Positions 1 through 6,632 of a stretch of 7,932 nt of DNA are shown in pieces. The notes beneath the pieces were generated by a model that saw nothing but the letters and a program-made list of their open reading frames with translations, was not told the origin of the DNA and did no database searches. The DNA comes from CAZKFH01 sp050693165 (lineage in GTDB: Bacteria > Actinomycetota > UBA4738 > CALAEC01). Position numbers and translations under genes: made by a program. The stretch is taken from assembly GCA_050693165.1 (NCBI GenBank), contig JBOGVX010000156.1:1-7932 (forward strand), given 5' to 3'. Every line of letters starts with the position of its first letter. Within the stretch, counting starts at the first letter, position 1.

Positions 1-2196
1 GTCATAGGGATGGGGAAGCTCGGGGGAGAAGAGCTGAACTACGCGAGCGACGTCGACGTCATCTTCGTCCACGAGGAGAGCGGGCCGGACGCTCAAGCCG
101 AGGCCGGCAAGAGAGCCGCGGCCATCATCCGCCTGCTCTCCGAGCCGACGGTGGAGGGAACCGCCCTCCGCGTGGACGTCGACCTGCGGCCCGAGGGGAG
201 AGCCGGAGTACTTTCCCGGTCGCTCGCGGCGACTCTCGAGTACTACCGCGCGCATGCGGAGACGTGGGAGAAGCAGGCCTGGCTGAAGGCTCGCCCGGTC
301 GCCGGTGCGATCGTCCTCGGCCGCAAGGTCCTCCGCGGGCTCGAGCCGCTCATCTATCCGGAGCTGCTCGATCCCTCCGCGATCGAGGAGGTCCGGGCGA
401 TGAAGGCCCGGATCGAGGAGTACGTCCGCGCCAGCGGCAAGGAGGCGACCGAGGTCAAGCGCGGCCGAGGAGGCATCCGCGACGTCGAGTTCGCGGTGCA
501 GCTGCTTCAGCTCGTCCACGGCCGCCGGGACACCGAGCTCAGGCATCCGGGGACGCTGGCGGCTCTCGATGCGCTGGCGGAGCACGGCTACGTCGCGCGC
601 GCCGATGCCGCGGCGCTCGCGGAGTCCTACCGTTTCCTGCGCAGGCTGGAGCACCGGCTCCAGCTCCAGCGAGAGGTGCAGACGCACGAGCTCCCCTCCG
701 ACGCTCCTTCTCTCACGCGTCTCGCCCGCTCGATGGGCCTCGCCGACGCGAACGCTCTGACTCACGCGTACGAGGACCACACCGGCGTCGTGCGCGGACT
801 CCACGAGCGGCTCTTCTACCGCCCGCTGCTCGAGGCATTCGCGGCGCCCACCCCGGCTCCGGGTCGCGACCGCGAGGCGACCGTCGAGCTGCTCAGCGGT
901 CTCGGCTTCACCGACCCCGCCGCCGCGTACACACGGTTCGAGGGGCTGGTGGCCTCGAGCACGCGGCTCGGTCGGGTGCTCGCCCACGTCTTCCCGGTCA
1001 TCGCGCCCGCCGTGGCGCTAGCATCCGATCCGGACGCATCGCTCGTCCGGTTCGCGCGCGTCGCGGAGTTCCTCGCGAAGGACGAGGAGATCGCGGACCG
1101 CATCGCGTCGGATCCTCAGCTCGGGGTGCGGATAGCGCGAACCGTCGCGGTCTCGTCCTGGGCGGCAGACGTGCTCGCCTCCGAGCCCGGAGCGGCCTCG
1201 CGGCTCGAGAGTAAGCCCGCCGAGGGCGCGCCCGACCCCCTGACCGTCGTCGGCTCGTACGCGGCCGGCGAGCTGGCCGTCCCCGAGGTGGGACGCGTGC
1301 TGGCGCGCGTCGGAGATGCCGCGATAGCCGCCGCGCTCGAGGCCGCGAACCCGACGATCCCGTTCGCGGTGATCGGGCTCGGCAAGCTCGGCGCCGAGGA
1401 GCTGAACTTCGCCTCCGACCTCGACGTCGTGTTCGTCTACGAGGGCGAGGGATCCGAGGCGTTCGCCGAGGCCGCCCGCGTCGCCGAGAAGGTCATAGCC
1501 GGAGTGACGGAGGCGGGATTCGAGGCCGACGCCGACCTGCGGCCCGAGGGGAAGAGCGGCCCGCTCGCCAGGTCCATGGCCGCGTACCTCGAGTACTGGC
1601 AGGGCTGGGCGCAGACGTGGGAGTTCCAGGCGCTGCTCAAGGCCCGGCCCGTTGCCGGCGACGAGCTCCTCGGCAAGCGCTTCGTCCTTGCCGCGGAAGA
1701 CTTCTCGTACCGAGAGAGCCTCCCGCTCGAGCGCGTCGCAGAGATCCGCCGGATGCGCGTGCGCATGGAGGAGGAACGCGTCAAGCCGCCGGACGCCCGG
1801 CGGTACCACTTCAAGCTGGGGCGCGGCGGCCTGGCCGACGTCCAGTTCGCGGTCGAGCTGTCACAGCTGCGCCATGGCTTCGACAAGCCCGGGATCCGCG
1901 CGCGCAACACGCTCGAAGCTCTGGAAGCCCTCGCGAGAGAGAGGCTGGTCGAGGACAGCGTCAGCCTCGCTCTCGGCGAGGCGTACGTGTTCCTGAACGA
2001 GGTGAAGAACGCGCTGGAGGTTGACCGTCGCATGCGGGCCGAGGCGATACCGCCGAGCGCCGAGGGACAGCTGTCGCTCGCACGCAGGCTCGGATACGAG
2101 CAGTACCCGCGCGCGGCCTTCCTCGAGGACTACCGGCGCATCACCAGGCGCGCTCGCGCCGCGATGGAGCGAGTGTTCTACGGAGAGGACGAGTAG
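1..2196 (+). CDS. glnE: Bifunctional glutamine synthetase adenylyltransferase/deadenylylase GlnE, 5'-truncated by the window edge
   Basis: GlnE attaches AMP to, and removes it from, a tyrosine of glutamine synthetase, switching ammonia assimilation off and on in the cytoplasm. The reading frame is open from the first base (V-I-G precede the first ATG at 10), and 731 codons are visible. Family members are usually about 950-1000 residues, so roughly 200 or more N-terminal residues lie upstream; the ATG at 10 falls inside a catalytic motif and is not the start. Counting from the first visible codon, two nucleotidyltransferase halves are seen. The first has GKLGGEELNYASDVDV (D17, D19) with DVDLRPEG (D59, D61). 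The second has GKLGAEELNFASDLDV (D473, D475) with DADLRPEG (D510, D512). Each is followed by TWE-x-QA-x-LKARPVAG and a GRGG-x-x-DV-x-FAV helical segment (from about 155 and 607). By family knowledge the first half is the deadenylylase and the second the adenylyltransferase. The gene ends in TAG, then a hairpin. Confidence 0.96.
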   Translation, partial: VIGMGKLGGEELNYASDVDVIFVHEESGPDAQAEAGKRAAAIIRLLSEPTVEGTALRVDVDLRPEGRAGVLSRSLAATLEYYRAHAETWEKQAWLKARPVAGAIVLGRKVLRGLEPLIYPELLDPSAIEEVRAMKARIEEYVRASGKEATEVKRGRGGIRDVEFAVQLLQLVHGRRDTELRHPGTLAALDALAEHGYVARADAAALAESYRFLRRLEHRLQLQREVQTHELPSDAPSLTRLARSMGLADANALTHAYEDHTGVVRGLHERLFYRPLLEAFAAPTPAPGRDREATVELLSGLGFTDPAAAYTRFEGLVASSTRLGRVLAHVFPVIAPAVALASDPDASLVRFARVAEFLAKDEEIADRIASDPQLGVRIARTVAVSSWAADVLASEPGAASRLESKPAEGAPDPLTVVGSYAAGELAVPEVGRVLARVGDAAIAAALEAANPTIPFAVIGLGKLGAEELNFASDLDVVFVYEGEGSEAFAEAARVAEKVIAGVTEAGFEADADLRPEGKSGPLARSMAAYLEYWQGWAQTWEFQALLKARPVAGDELLGKRFVLAAEDFSYRESLPLERVAEIRRMRVRMEEERVKPPDARRYHFKLGRGGLADVQFAVELSQLRHGFDKPGIRARNTLEALEALARERLVEDSVSLALGEAYVFLNEVKNALEVDRRMRAEAIPPSAEGQLSLARRLGYEQYPRAAFLEDYRRITRRARAAMERVFYGEDE

Positions 2197-2215
2197 GGGC
2201 GGCCGCAGCCGCCCC
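2196..2215. terminator. GC-rich hairpin between convergent glnE and the protease gene
   Basis: An 8-bp perfect stem, GGGGCGGC (2196-2203) pairing with GCCGCCCC (2208-2215), closes a CGCA loop. It begins at the last base of the glnE stop codon and lies 11 bases beyond the stop of the minus-strand protease gene, so it could end transcripts from both sides. The plus side has only a short CTTT run after it and the minus side has no T-run. It is therefore not a textbook intrinsic terminator; it may act weakly, with Rho, or as a 3'-end stabiliser. Confidence 0.55.
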
Positions 2216-2226
2216 CACCTTTCCGC

Positions 2227-5200
2227 CTAGCAGCTGATCGTGTCCTGGCTGTTGTGGCCGCAGCGATCCCTGCCGGCCCCGCCCTTGAGGACGTCCTTCT
2301 TCGGGCCGCCCTTCAACGTGTCGTTGCCCTTGCCACCGGCAAGCGTGTCCTTGCCCTTCTCGCCGTAGATCTTGTCGTTGCCGCTTCCGCCCCTGGCCTT
2401 GTCGTTGCCGCCGCCGGCGTAGATGCGGTCGTTGGCGCCCTTCCCGTTGATCCTGTCGTTGCCGCCCGAGCCGCAGATCACGTCCTTGCCGTTCGTGCCT
2501 TTCAGCACGTCCTTCACGGCCGAGCCCAGAACGATGTTCCCCGCGGCATTCTTGCACTTGGCTATGTCGCTCTTCGGCAGCGCCTTGGAGCTGGTCACCT
2601 TCGCTATCTCGACGTTGCTCGAGGACGTGGTCACGCCGTCGTTGTAGACGCCCTTGATCCTGTACGCGAAGGTCCCGTTGGGCCGGTCCGTCACCAGGAG
2701 GTTCTCGTTGGTCGTGTTACCGAGCGTCGACCACGTTCCGGTGTACAGCGCCAGGTCGTCCACGTACCATCCGCACGGCTGCGACGCGGCGCGGTCGTCG
2801 GGCCCGGGCGTGTAGTCGAACCTCAGCAGGACCGACTTGCCCTTGAACTGCTCGAGGCTCGCCCGCCGCAGCTGGAAGCCCTCCGTCAGAGTGACATCTG
2901 GGTTGGTCGGGTCGCAGATCTCGTGGCTCGGGGTTCCTCCCACGCTGCTCGGAGTCGGCACGACGACGTCCAGCGACTCCCATTGGAGCTGCTCCGGCGG
3001 GGTGCCGGGCTGCGCCAGCGCTATCTCCACCCGTCCCGTGTCGTCGCCCTCGTTCTGGAACAGCGACCAGTACGCCAGCTCGGGATCGCCCTGCGACGGG
3101 ATCGATATGGGGTTCTTGAGCGTCATGATCGAGTGGCCGCCCGCAGGTGGGGCCGGGAAGTTGTCCGGCGTCACGCCGGTCCAGAAGCTTCGCTCCCCGC
3201 CGTGGCTCTGGTTGCCCCGGAACTTGGTAGTGCCGCTGTCGCTGGGCTGCCACGGCTCGATGCCGGCCGTGTCGGGTGGGGTGACCTCCCAGTTGTCCAG
3301 AGTCTCCGCAGGCTCCTCGAAGAGGGCCCGGAAGTCGGGCGACTCCTCGACGCGGAACCGCTCGAACCCATCACGGGTGCCCTCGAAGTTCCAGTTGAGG
3401 GCGAAGTTGCCGTCCTCGGCGTCGGCCTGAGCGATGGCGTCGAGCACCGGGCCGGCGAAGTTCGAGCCGATCGCAGTGATCGGGATCGTCATCACGTCCT
3501 GGGTCCCGCCGGCTCCTCTAACGGTGAGAGTGGCGGTGTACTTGCCGATGGCGTCGTACGCGTGCGTGGTGTTCTTGCCGGTTCCCGTCGCTCCGTCGCC
3601 GAAGTCCCACTCGTAGGTCAGGGCGCTCTCCGGCTGAAGCGCCCGGGTCGTGGTGTTCGAGTACTGGTAGGAACCTGCGGCGTCGAAGCTCACGGCCTGG
3701 TTTACCAGGGTCTCGTTCGGCAGCGCCTCGAAGTACGCAACCGGATCCGTGTTCGAGGTCTGAGCTCCTGCGTTGTCCGGCTGGAGCATCCCCCAGGCCT
3801 CGACCTGTGCGCACATCTCCTGCCCCTTTGCCCAACCCTCGGAGGCGAACATGCCGGTCGGGTCCGGAAGCGGGAGGGGGCTGGCCAGCGCGCTGGTGAG
3901 CCGGTTGATGCGGGTCAGGTTGTCGTTGTTGGTGTGGAGGATCGTGATCCCCTCCGCGGAGCCGGGACTACCGTCGGCGTGCGGGCCGAAGTAGTCCGGG
4001 AACAGATTGAAGATCGGCACGCCGATGGCCTCGAAGTTCGAGTAGTCGCTTCCGAATATCGCCAGGCCGCCCAGCGCGGTCACGATGTTGCCCCGGTCAG
4101 AAGAGCTAACCGGCTGCGTGCCGTCGTTGCCGGCCGTCGCCTCGGCGTCGGACACGAAGATGGGCTCTTCGCCGGTGGGGGTCGTGAGCGAGTCGTCGAG
4201 GTACTCGAAGACCTCGTCCACCACCGTCTCGGCCTTGGTGTTGAAGGTCTCGATCCGTGTCTTGACCTCTGGCTGATCGTTGAAGTTCGCCGGGTTCGCG
4301 AGCTGGAGCACCTCGGGGGTCCTCTGCGCGAAGTTGCCATCCTTGTACGCCGGGTAGGCCCCTGCACACGGGTCGACGTTGAAGTAGGCCCGGACCTGGT
4401 CCTCCTCATCGGGCGGGATGTTGTTGGCGACGTAGTCGATCGAGCCGAACGTCCCGGACTCCTCCGAGTCCCAGGGCATGAACTTGATCGTCGCGGAGGG
4501 CCGGGTGCCGGTCTTCCTCCAGTAGTCCGACATGATGTACGCCATCCGCATGATCTCGGCGTGTCCCTCGGCCGAGTCCCACGCGGGCGCCGGGGCGGTG
4601 TCGGTGACGTCGTAGTGGGCGCCGACGATCACCGTCTCCTCGGGGTGATCGGCGCCGGGTACCACCGCGGCGATGTTGTAGGCCTGGCCACCGGAGGCTC
4701 CCGGGGATCCCCCGGGGACGCCTCCCCGGCCCGCGCCGGGGGAGACGAAGGGGTACCGGTGCACGGTCCCACCGAAGTCGGCGAGCAGCGTCTCCATCGA
4801 GTGCTCGTAGTAATCGAGGTACTCCAGCTGGTTGTTGAAGCACTCGCCGGCTGTGGGCAGGTCGGGGCTGGGGGGGCAGGTCCCGTGCACGGTCGAGGTC
4901 CCTCCTGGGCCGGAGTAGCCCGTGTAACCGGTGCGAGCAACCGGATCGCTCGCGTCGTCGTCCATGTCTCCCTCGAGACAGTCGGGGTGCTGATCTTCCG
5001 GTTGGAGGGCGTTGCAGTTGTCTCCGGGATGGCGGTGCGGGAGCGTGAGCGCTTCCCACACATTCGTGTCGTAGGTGACGAATTTCCCCGTCGGGTTGGG
5101 GTCGTTGAGCGCAGGCGGTCCACCGCTGGGATTGGGGATAGTGGCGCTACCCGGCGCGGCTGTCACCTCATCGGGTGGACCGTAGTAGCCGATCGGCGTG

Positions 5201-5319
5201 TAGTCGATCTGCGTCGGATCGAGAAGGGGCTGAGAGTGGTCGGCGCTCGCCGGAGACGCCGGGATCAGCGGCATGGTGGCGAGCAATGCGGCGATGACGA
5301 GGATCGATCTCGAGCGCAC
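2227..5319 (-). CDS. Secreted M28-family zinc exopeptidase with PKD, jelly-roll/FN3-like and RTX calcium-binding domains
   Basis: Predicted extracellular metallo-exopeptidase of 1030 residues. The GTG start at 5319 has an AGGAGG site 8 bases upstream and opens a signal peptide (MRSRS, hydrophobic core, ASA cleavage after residue 26). The M28 domain spans about 212-480. The putative dizinc ligands and base are all present: H235 and D237 in GAHYDV, D248 in PAWDSAEG, E286-E287 in DSEESGTFGS, D316 in FNVDPCAG and H462 in ILHTNNDN. A PKD domain at about 522-616 has the signature YEWDFGDG. Residues about 666-862 resemble the jelly-roll domain of secreted proteases (VEIAL, WESLDVV, CGWYVDDLALY) and are flanked by FN3-like halves. 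Nine RTX nonapeptides (941-1020) and a Cys-terminated cap (CGHNSQDTISC) finish the protein. There are twelve cysteines, consistent with an oxidised extracellular protein, and no LPXTG or C-terminal membrane anchor. The aminopeptidase-type reaction comes from the family; the substrate is unknown. Confidence 0.9.
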   Translation of the reverse strand: MRSRSILVIAALLATMPLIPASPASADHSQPLLDPTQIDYTPIGYYGPPDEVTAAPGSATIPNPSGGPPALNDPNPTGKFVTYDTNVWEALTLPHRHPGDNCNALQPEDQHPDCLEGDMDDDASDPVARTGYTGYSGPGGTSTVHGTCPPSPDLPTAGECFNNQLEYLDYYEHSMETLLADFGGTVHRYPFVSPGAGRGGVPGGSPGASGGQAYNIAAVVPGADHPEETVIVGAHYDVTDTAPAPAWDSAEGHAEIMRMAYIMSDYWRKTGTRPSATIKFMPWDSEESGTFGSIDYVANNIPPDEEDQVRAYFNVDPCAGAYPAYKDGNFAQRTPEVLQLANPANFNDQPEVKTRIETFNTKAETVVDEVFEYLDDSLTTPTGEEPIFVSDAEATAGNDGTQPVSSSDRGNIVTALGGLAIFGSDYSNFEAIGVPIFNLFPDYFGPHADGSPGSAEGITILHTNNDNLTRINRLTSALASPLPLPDPTGMFASEGWAKGQEMCAQVEAWGMLQPDNAGAQTSNTDPVAYFEALPNETLVNQAVSFDAAGSYQYSNTTTRALQPESALTYEWDFGDGATGTGKNTTHAYDAIGKYTATLTVRGAGGTQDVMTIPITAIGSNFAGPVLDAIAQADAEDGNFALNWNFEGTRDGFERFRVEESPDFRALFEEPAETLDNWEVTPPDTAGIEPWQPSDSGTTKFRGNQSHGGERSFWTGVTPDNFPAPPAGGHSIMTLKNPISIPSQGDPELAYWSLFQNEGDDTGRVEIALAQPGTPPEQLQWESLDVVVPTPSSVGGTPSHEICDPTNPDVTLTEGFQLRRASLEQFKGKSVLLRFDYTPGPDDRAASQPCGWYVDDLALYTGTWSTLGNTTNENLLVTDRPNGTFAYRIKGVYNDGVTTSSSNVEIAKVTSSKALPKSDIAKCKNAAGNIVLGSAVKDVLKGTNGKDVICGSGGNDRINGKGANDRIYAGGGNDKARGGSGNDKIYGEKGKDTLAGGKGNDTLKGGPKKDVLKGGAGRDRCGHNSQDTISC
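2260..2499 (-). repeat. RTX nonapeptide repeat array (nine 27-base units) in the protease C-terminus
   Basis: Codons 941-1020 of the minus-strand protease read as nine units in perfect nine-residue register: GTNGKDVIC, GSGGNDRIN, GKGANDRIY, AGGGNDKAR, GGSGNDKIY, GEKGKDTLA, GGKGNDTLK, GGPKKDVLK and GGAGRDRC, the last one residue short. The period shows in the DNA: plus-strand GTCGTTGCC (antisense of Gly-Asn-Asp) recurs at 2320, 2374, 2401 and 2455, all multiples of 27 apart. Such GGxGxDxLx units form a calcium-loaded parallel beta-roll in the RTX family. Unit 8 has K in place of the fourth-position G, and the array is unusually rich in lysine. In a Sec-exported protein it probably stabilises or anchors the enzyme outside the cell, since no type I secretion genes are visible. 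Confidence 0.9.
2734..3324 (-). other. Jelly-roll-type accessory domain within the protease (approximate bounds)
   Basis: This covers about residues 666-862. The order of motifs is a tryptophan-rich lead (DNWEV, W690, SFWTG), then YWSLFQNEGDD, GRVEIAL, WESLDVVV, a VLLRFDYTPG strand and GWYVDDLALY. This order matches the accessory domain found after catalytic domains in immune-inhibitor-A-like and other secreted proteases, a recognition by motif order only. C802 and C849 inside it could pair. Boundaries are estimates. A carbohydrate or protein-binding role is usual for such folds, but nothing here identifies the ligand. Confidence 0.6.
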
Positions 5320-5327
5320 GGGCTGTT

Positions 5328-5333
5328 CCTCCT
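5328..5333 (-). promoter_or_regulatory. Strong Shine-Dalgarno site of the protease gene
   Basis: The minus strand reads AGGAGG followed by eight bases and then GTG at 5319. This perfect core at normal spacing fixes the GTG as the start and agrees with the signal peptide that follows immediately. Confidence 0.85.
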
Positions 5334-5351
5334 GATAGGGGTTCCGCAGAA

Positions 5352-5357
5352 ACTATA
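5352..5357 (-). promoter_or_regulatory. Putative -10 element of the protease gene
   Basis: On the minus strand this reads TATAGT within GGGTATAGTTT, close to the TATAAT/TANNNT consensus. Initiation about 7 bases downstream would give a leader of roughly 25 bases containing the AGGAGG site. No clear TTGACA-like -35 is visible at 16-18 bases upstream; the sequence there is GGAGTG. The call rests on the -10 alone. Confidence 0.45.
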
Positions 5358-5404
5358 CCCGGGACCAGCGGAAACACTCCGGGGGCCAATCTTTCGGCGG
5401 GTCG

Positions 5405-5410
5405 TATCAT
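5405..5410 (+). promoter_or_regulatory. Putative -10 element of the Calx-beta operon
   Basis: TATCAT matches the TANNNT form of a -10 box and lies 10 bases before the GTG start at 5421. Transcription would begin at or within a few bases of the start codon, giving a leaderless or nearly leaderless message. This fits the absence of any Shine-Dalgarno-like stretch between 5401 and 5420. No convincing -35 is seen. Confidence 0.4.
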
Positions 5411-5420
5411 TGATGTTGTC

Positions 5421-6632
5421 GTGTCCCTGCGTTCCACATTCCTTGTCCTGGCCTCTGTGCTCTTCGCCGTCCCGGCGAGCGCGGAACAGGCGTGCGCCAC
5501 CAACCACATGAGGGCCCGCCTGGAGGTCTTCTCGGAGGGCTCGCTGTCGCGGCCGCTCTACTGGGTGGCCGAGAACGGCGGCCAGTCGACGTTCACGGTG
5601 CGGATCATCGGATCGGGCTGCGACGGCTCCGCCTCTACCATCAACTACGCGGTCGAGCAGGGCAGCGCGACGACGCCGGCCGATTACTCGCACATCAACC
5701 AGCCCATAACGTTCGTGAACACGGTCGGTCACCCGGATACGCAGACGAGGAGCGTGTCGATAACCGACGACCTGCTGCCCGTCGATGCCGCCGTGGAGGT
5801 GGCCACCATCAAGCTGACCAGCGCGTCGGGGGGCAGCCTGATCCCGCCGACCACGGCGCCCCTCATCATCGTGGACGACGACGGGGCCACCTCTCGAGTC
5901 TCGCTGGCCGACGGGCCATACGAGGAGAACGAGTCCAGCGCGATCACCACACCGTCCGGGGGTGTGCCTGTGTTCAGGGCGGGCGACGCATCCGGCACGA
6001 CGACCGTCGATTACACGATCTCCGGCGGGACGGCGACGCAGGGATCGGACTACACGGGACCGACCTCCGGGACGCTCACGTTCCAGCCGGGTGATCGCAT
6101 GGAGCTCGTGCCGATCCAGATCATGGATGACGCGGCCGTCGAGTCGCCCGAGACCGTGGACGTCGACATCAGCGGCACCGGCGTGGAAGGCACGACGAAG
6201 GTGACGATGACGATTACCGACAACGAGGAAACCCTTCCGCCGGCCAGCTCGATCCATCACCCCAATCAGGGGCGCCGCTACCTGTCCGACAACTTTCTCA
6301 TCAGGGAGATCCACATCTTCACCACCGACGAGGGAGGAGCGGGGACGGTCGCCGCGGAGCTGGCCCTGAGGCGCAACATGAAGGACAGGTCCTGCGCGTG
6401 GTGGACGGGCAAGAAGTTCAAGAAGGGCCAGTGCGACAAGGAACGCTGGCTGAAGACCGGCAAGTACGAGACGGACTTCTTCTTCATCCGCATGAATGAG
6501 CTCGCGGCCAGCGTGGGCCAGATCAAGAACTACTCGGCGTTCTCGCGGGCGATCGACGGCGCGAAGAACGTCGAATCGGACTTCGAGGTCGGCCGCAACG
6601 CCAACACCTTCGAGGTGAAGAAGGCGAGATGA
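5421..6632 (+). CDS. Secreted protein with two Calx-beta domains and a conserved C-terminal domain (paralogue 1)
   Basis: A 403-residue exported protein of unknown function. The GTG start at 5421 gives a compact signal peptide (MSLRS, hydrophobic core, ASA cleavage after residue 21); no in-frame start upstream does better and no ribosome site is visible. Calx-beta-like domain 1 spans about 32-152 and ends in LIIVDDDG. Domain 2 spans about 158-268 and is canonical, with GTATQGSDYT, GTLTFQPGD, IQIMDDAAVESPE and TITDNE; Calx-beta domains with such acidic loops commonly bind calcium. A C-terminal domain at about 276-400 contains HHPNQGRRY, REIHIFT, CAWWTGKKFKKGQC, SRAID and GRNANTFEVK. The only cysteines are C25, C67, C325 and C338. 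There is no anchor or sortase signal. It is first in an operon with its paralogue, with a 4-base ATGA overlap, and is divergent from the protease gene. A structural, adhesive or protease-partner role is possible; no enzyme motif is seen. Confidence 0.85.
   Translation: MSLRSTFLVLASVLFAVPASAEQACATNHMRARLEVFSEGSLSRPLYWVAENGGQSTFTVRIIGSGCDGSASTINYAVEQGSATTPADYSHINQPITFVNTVGHPDTQTRSVSITDDLLPVDAAVEVATIKLTSASGGSLIPPTTAPLIIVDDDGATSRVSLADGPYEENESSAITTPSGGVPVFRAGDASGTTTVDYTISGGTATQGSDYTGPTSGTLTFQPGDRMELVPIQIMDDAAVESPETVDVDISGTGVEGTTKVTMTITDNEETLPPASSIHHPNQGRRYLSDNFLIREIHIFTTDEGGAGTVAAELALRRNMKDRSCAWWTGKKFKKGQCDKERWLKTGKYETDFFFIRMNELAASVGQIKNYSAFSRAIDGAKNVESDFEVGRNANTFEVKKAR
6246..6620 (+). other. C-terminal shared domain of paralogue 1
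   Basis: This covers about residues 276-400. By eye roughly half of its positions match the C-terminus of the downstream paralogue, more than in the Calx-beta parts. The conserved core is HHP, RY, REIH-x-FT, C-x-W-x-TG-x-KF-x-KG-x-C with a 13-residue cysteine spacing, a W, a YE-x-DFF-x-x-R strand, Y-x-A-x-SRAID-x-A-x-N-x-E and GRNANTFEVK. The RAID-x-A-x-N-x-E tail recalls the last strands of Ig-like modules common in actinobacterial secreted proteins. That likeness is from memory and unconfirmed. Confidence 0.6.
6618..6632 (+). promoter_or_regulatory. Ribosome site and ATGA coupling junction between the two Calx-beta genes
   Basis: AAGAAGG (6618-6624) lies four bases before the ATG at 6629. 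That ATG overlaps the TGA of the upstream gene (6630-6632) as ATGA. This arrangement is typical of translational coupling and suggests the two products are made in a linked ratio. It also fixes the start of the downstream gene, whose signal peptide begins right there. Confidence 0.8.

Noticed and set aside
2254..2560. Tandem DNA repeat as a CRISPR-like or minisatellite array
   Set aside because: The 27-base period is fully explained by in-frame RTX nonapeptides with synonymous variation; there are no identical repeats with unique spacers.
5355..5375. SigB-like promoter (GTTT then GGGTAT on the minus strand) upstream of the protease
   Set aside because: The two elements are only 11 bases apart, too short for that promoter class; a housekeeping-type TATAGT -10 explains the site as well.
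2254..5511. A plus-strand open frame of about 1085 codons running antisense to the whole protease gene
   Set aside because: Its translation is dominated by V, R, G, A and L with no signal peptide, domain or motif. It mirrors the protease codons, as expected where GC-rich third positions suppress stops on the opposite strand. The protease strand has a signal peptide, RBS, zinc ligands and repeats.
5413..5511. Short 32-codon frame from ATG at 5413 overlapping the start of paralogue 1
   Set aside because: The ATG lies two bases after the putative -10 box, so it would not be in a transcript from that promoter. It has no ribosome site and a composition typical of an out-of-frame reading.
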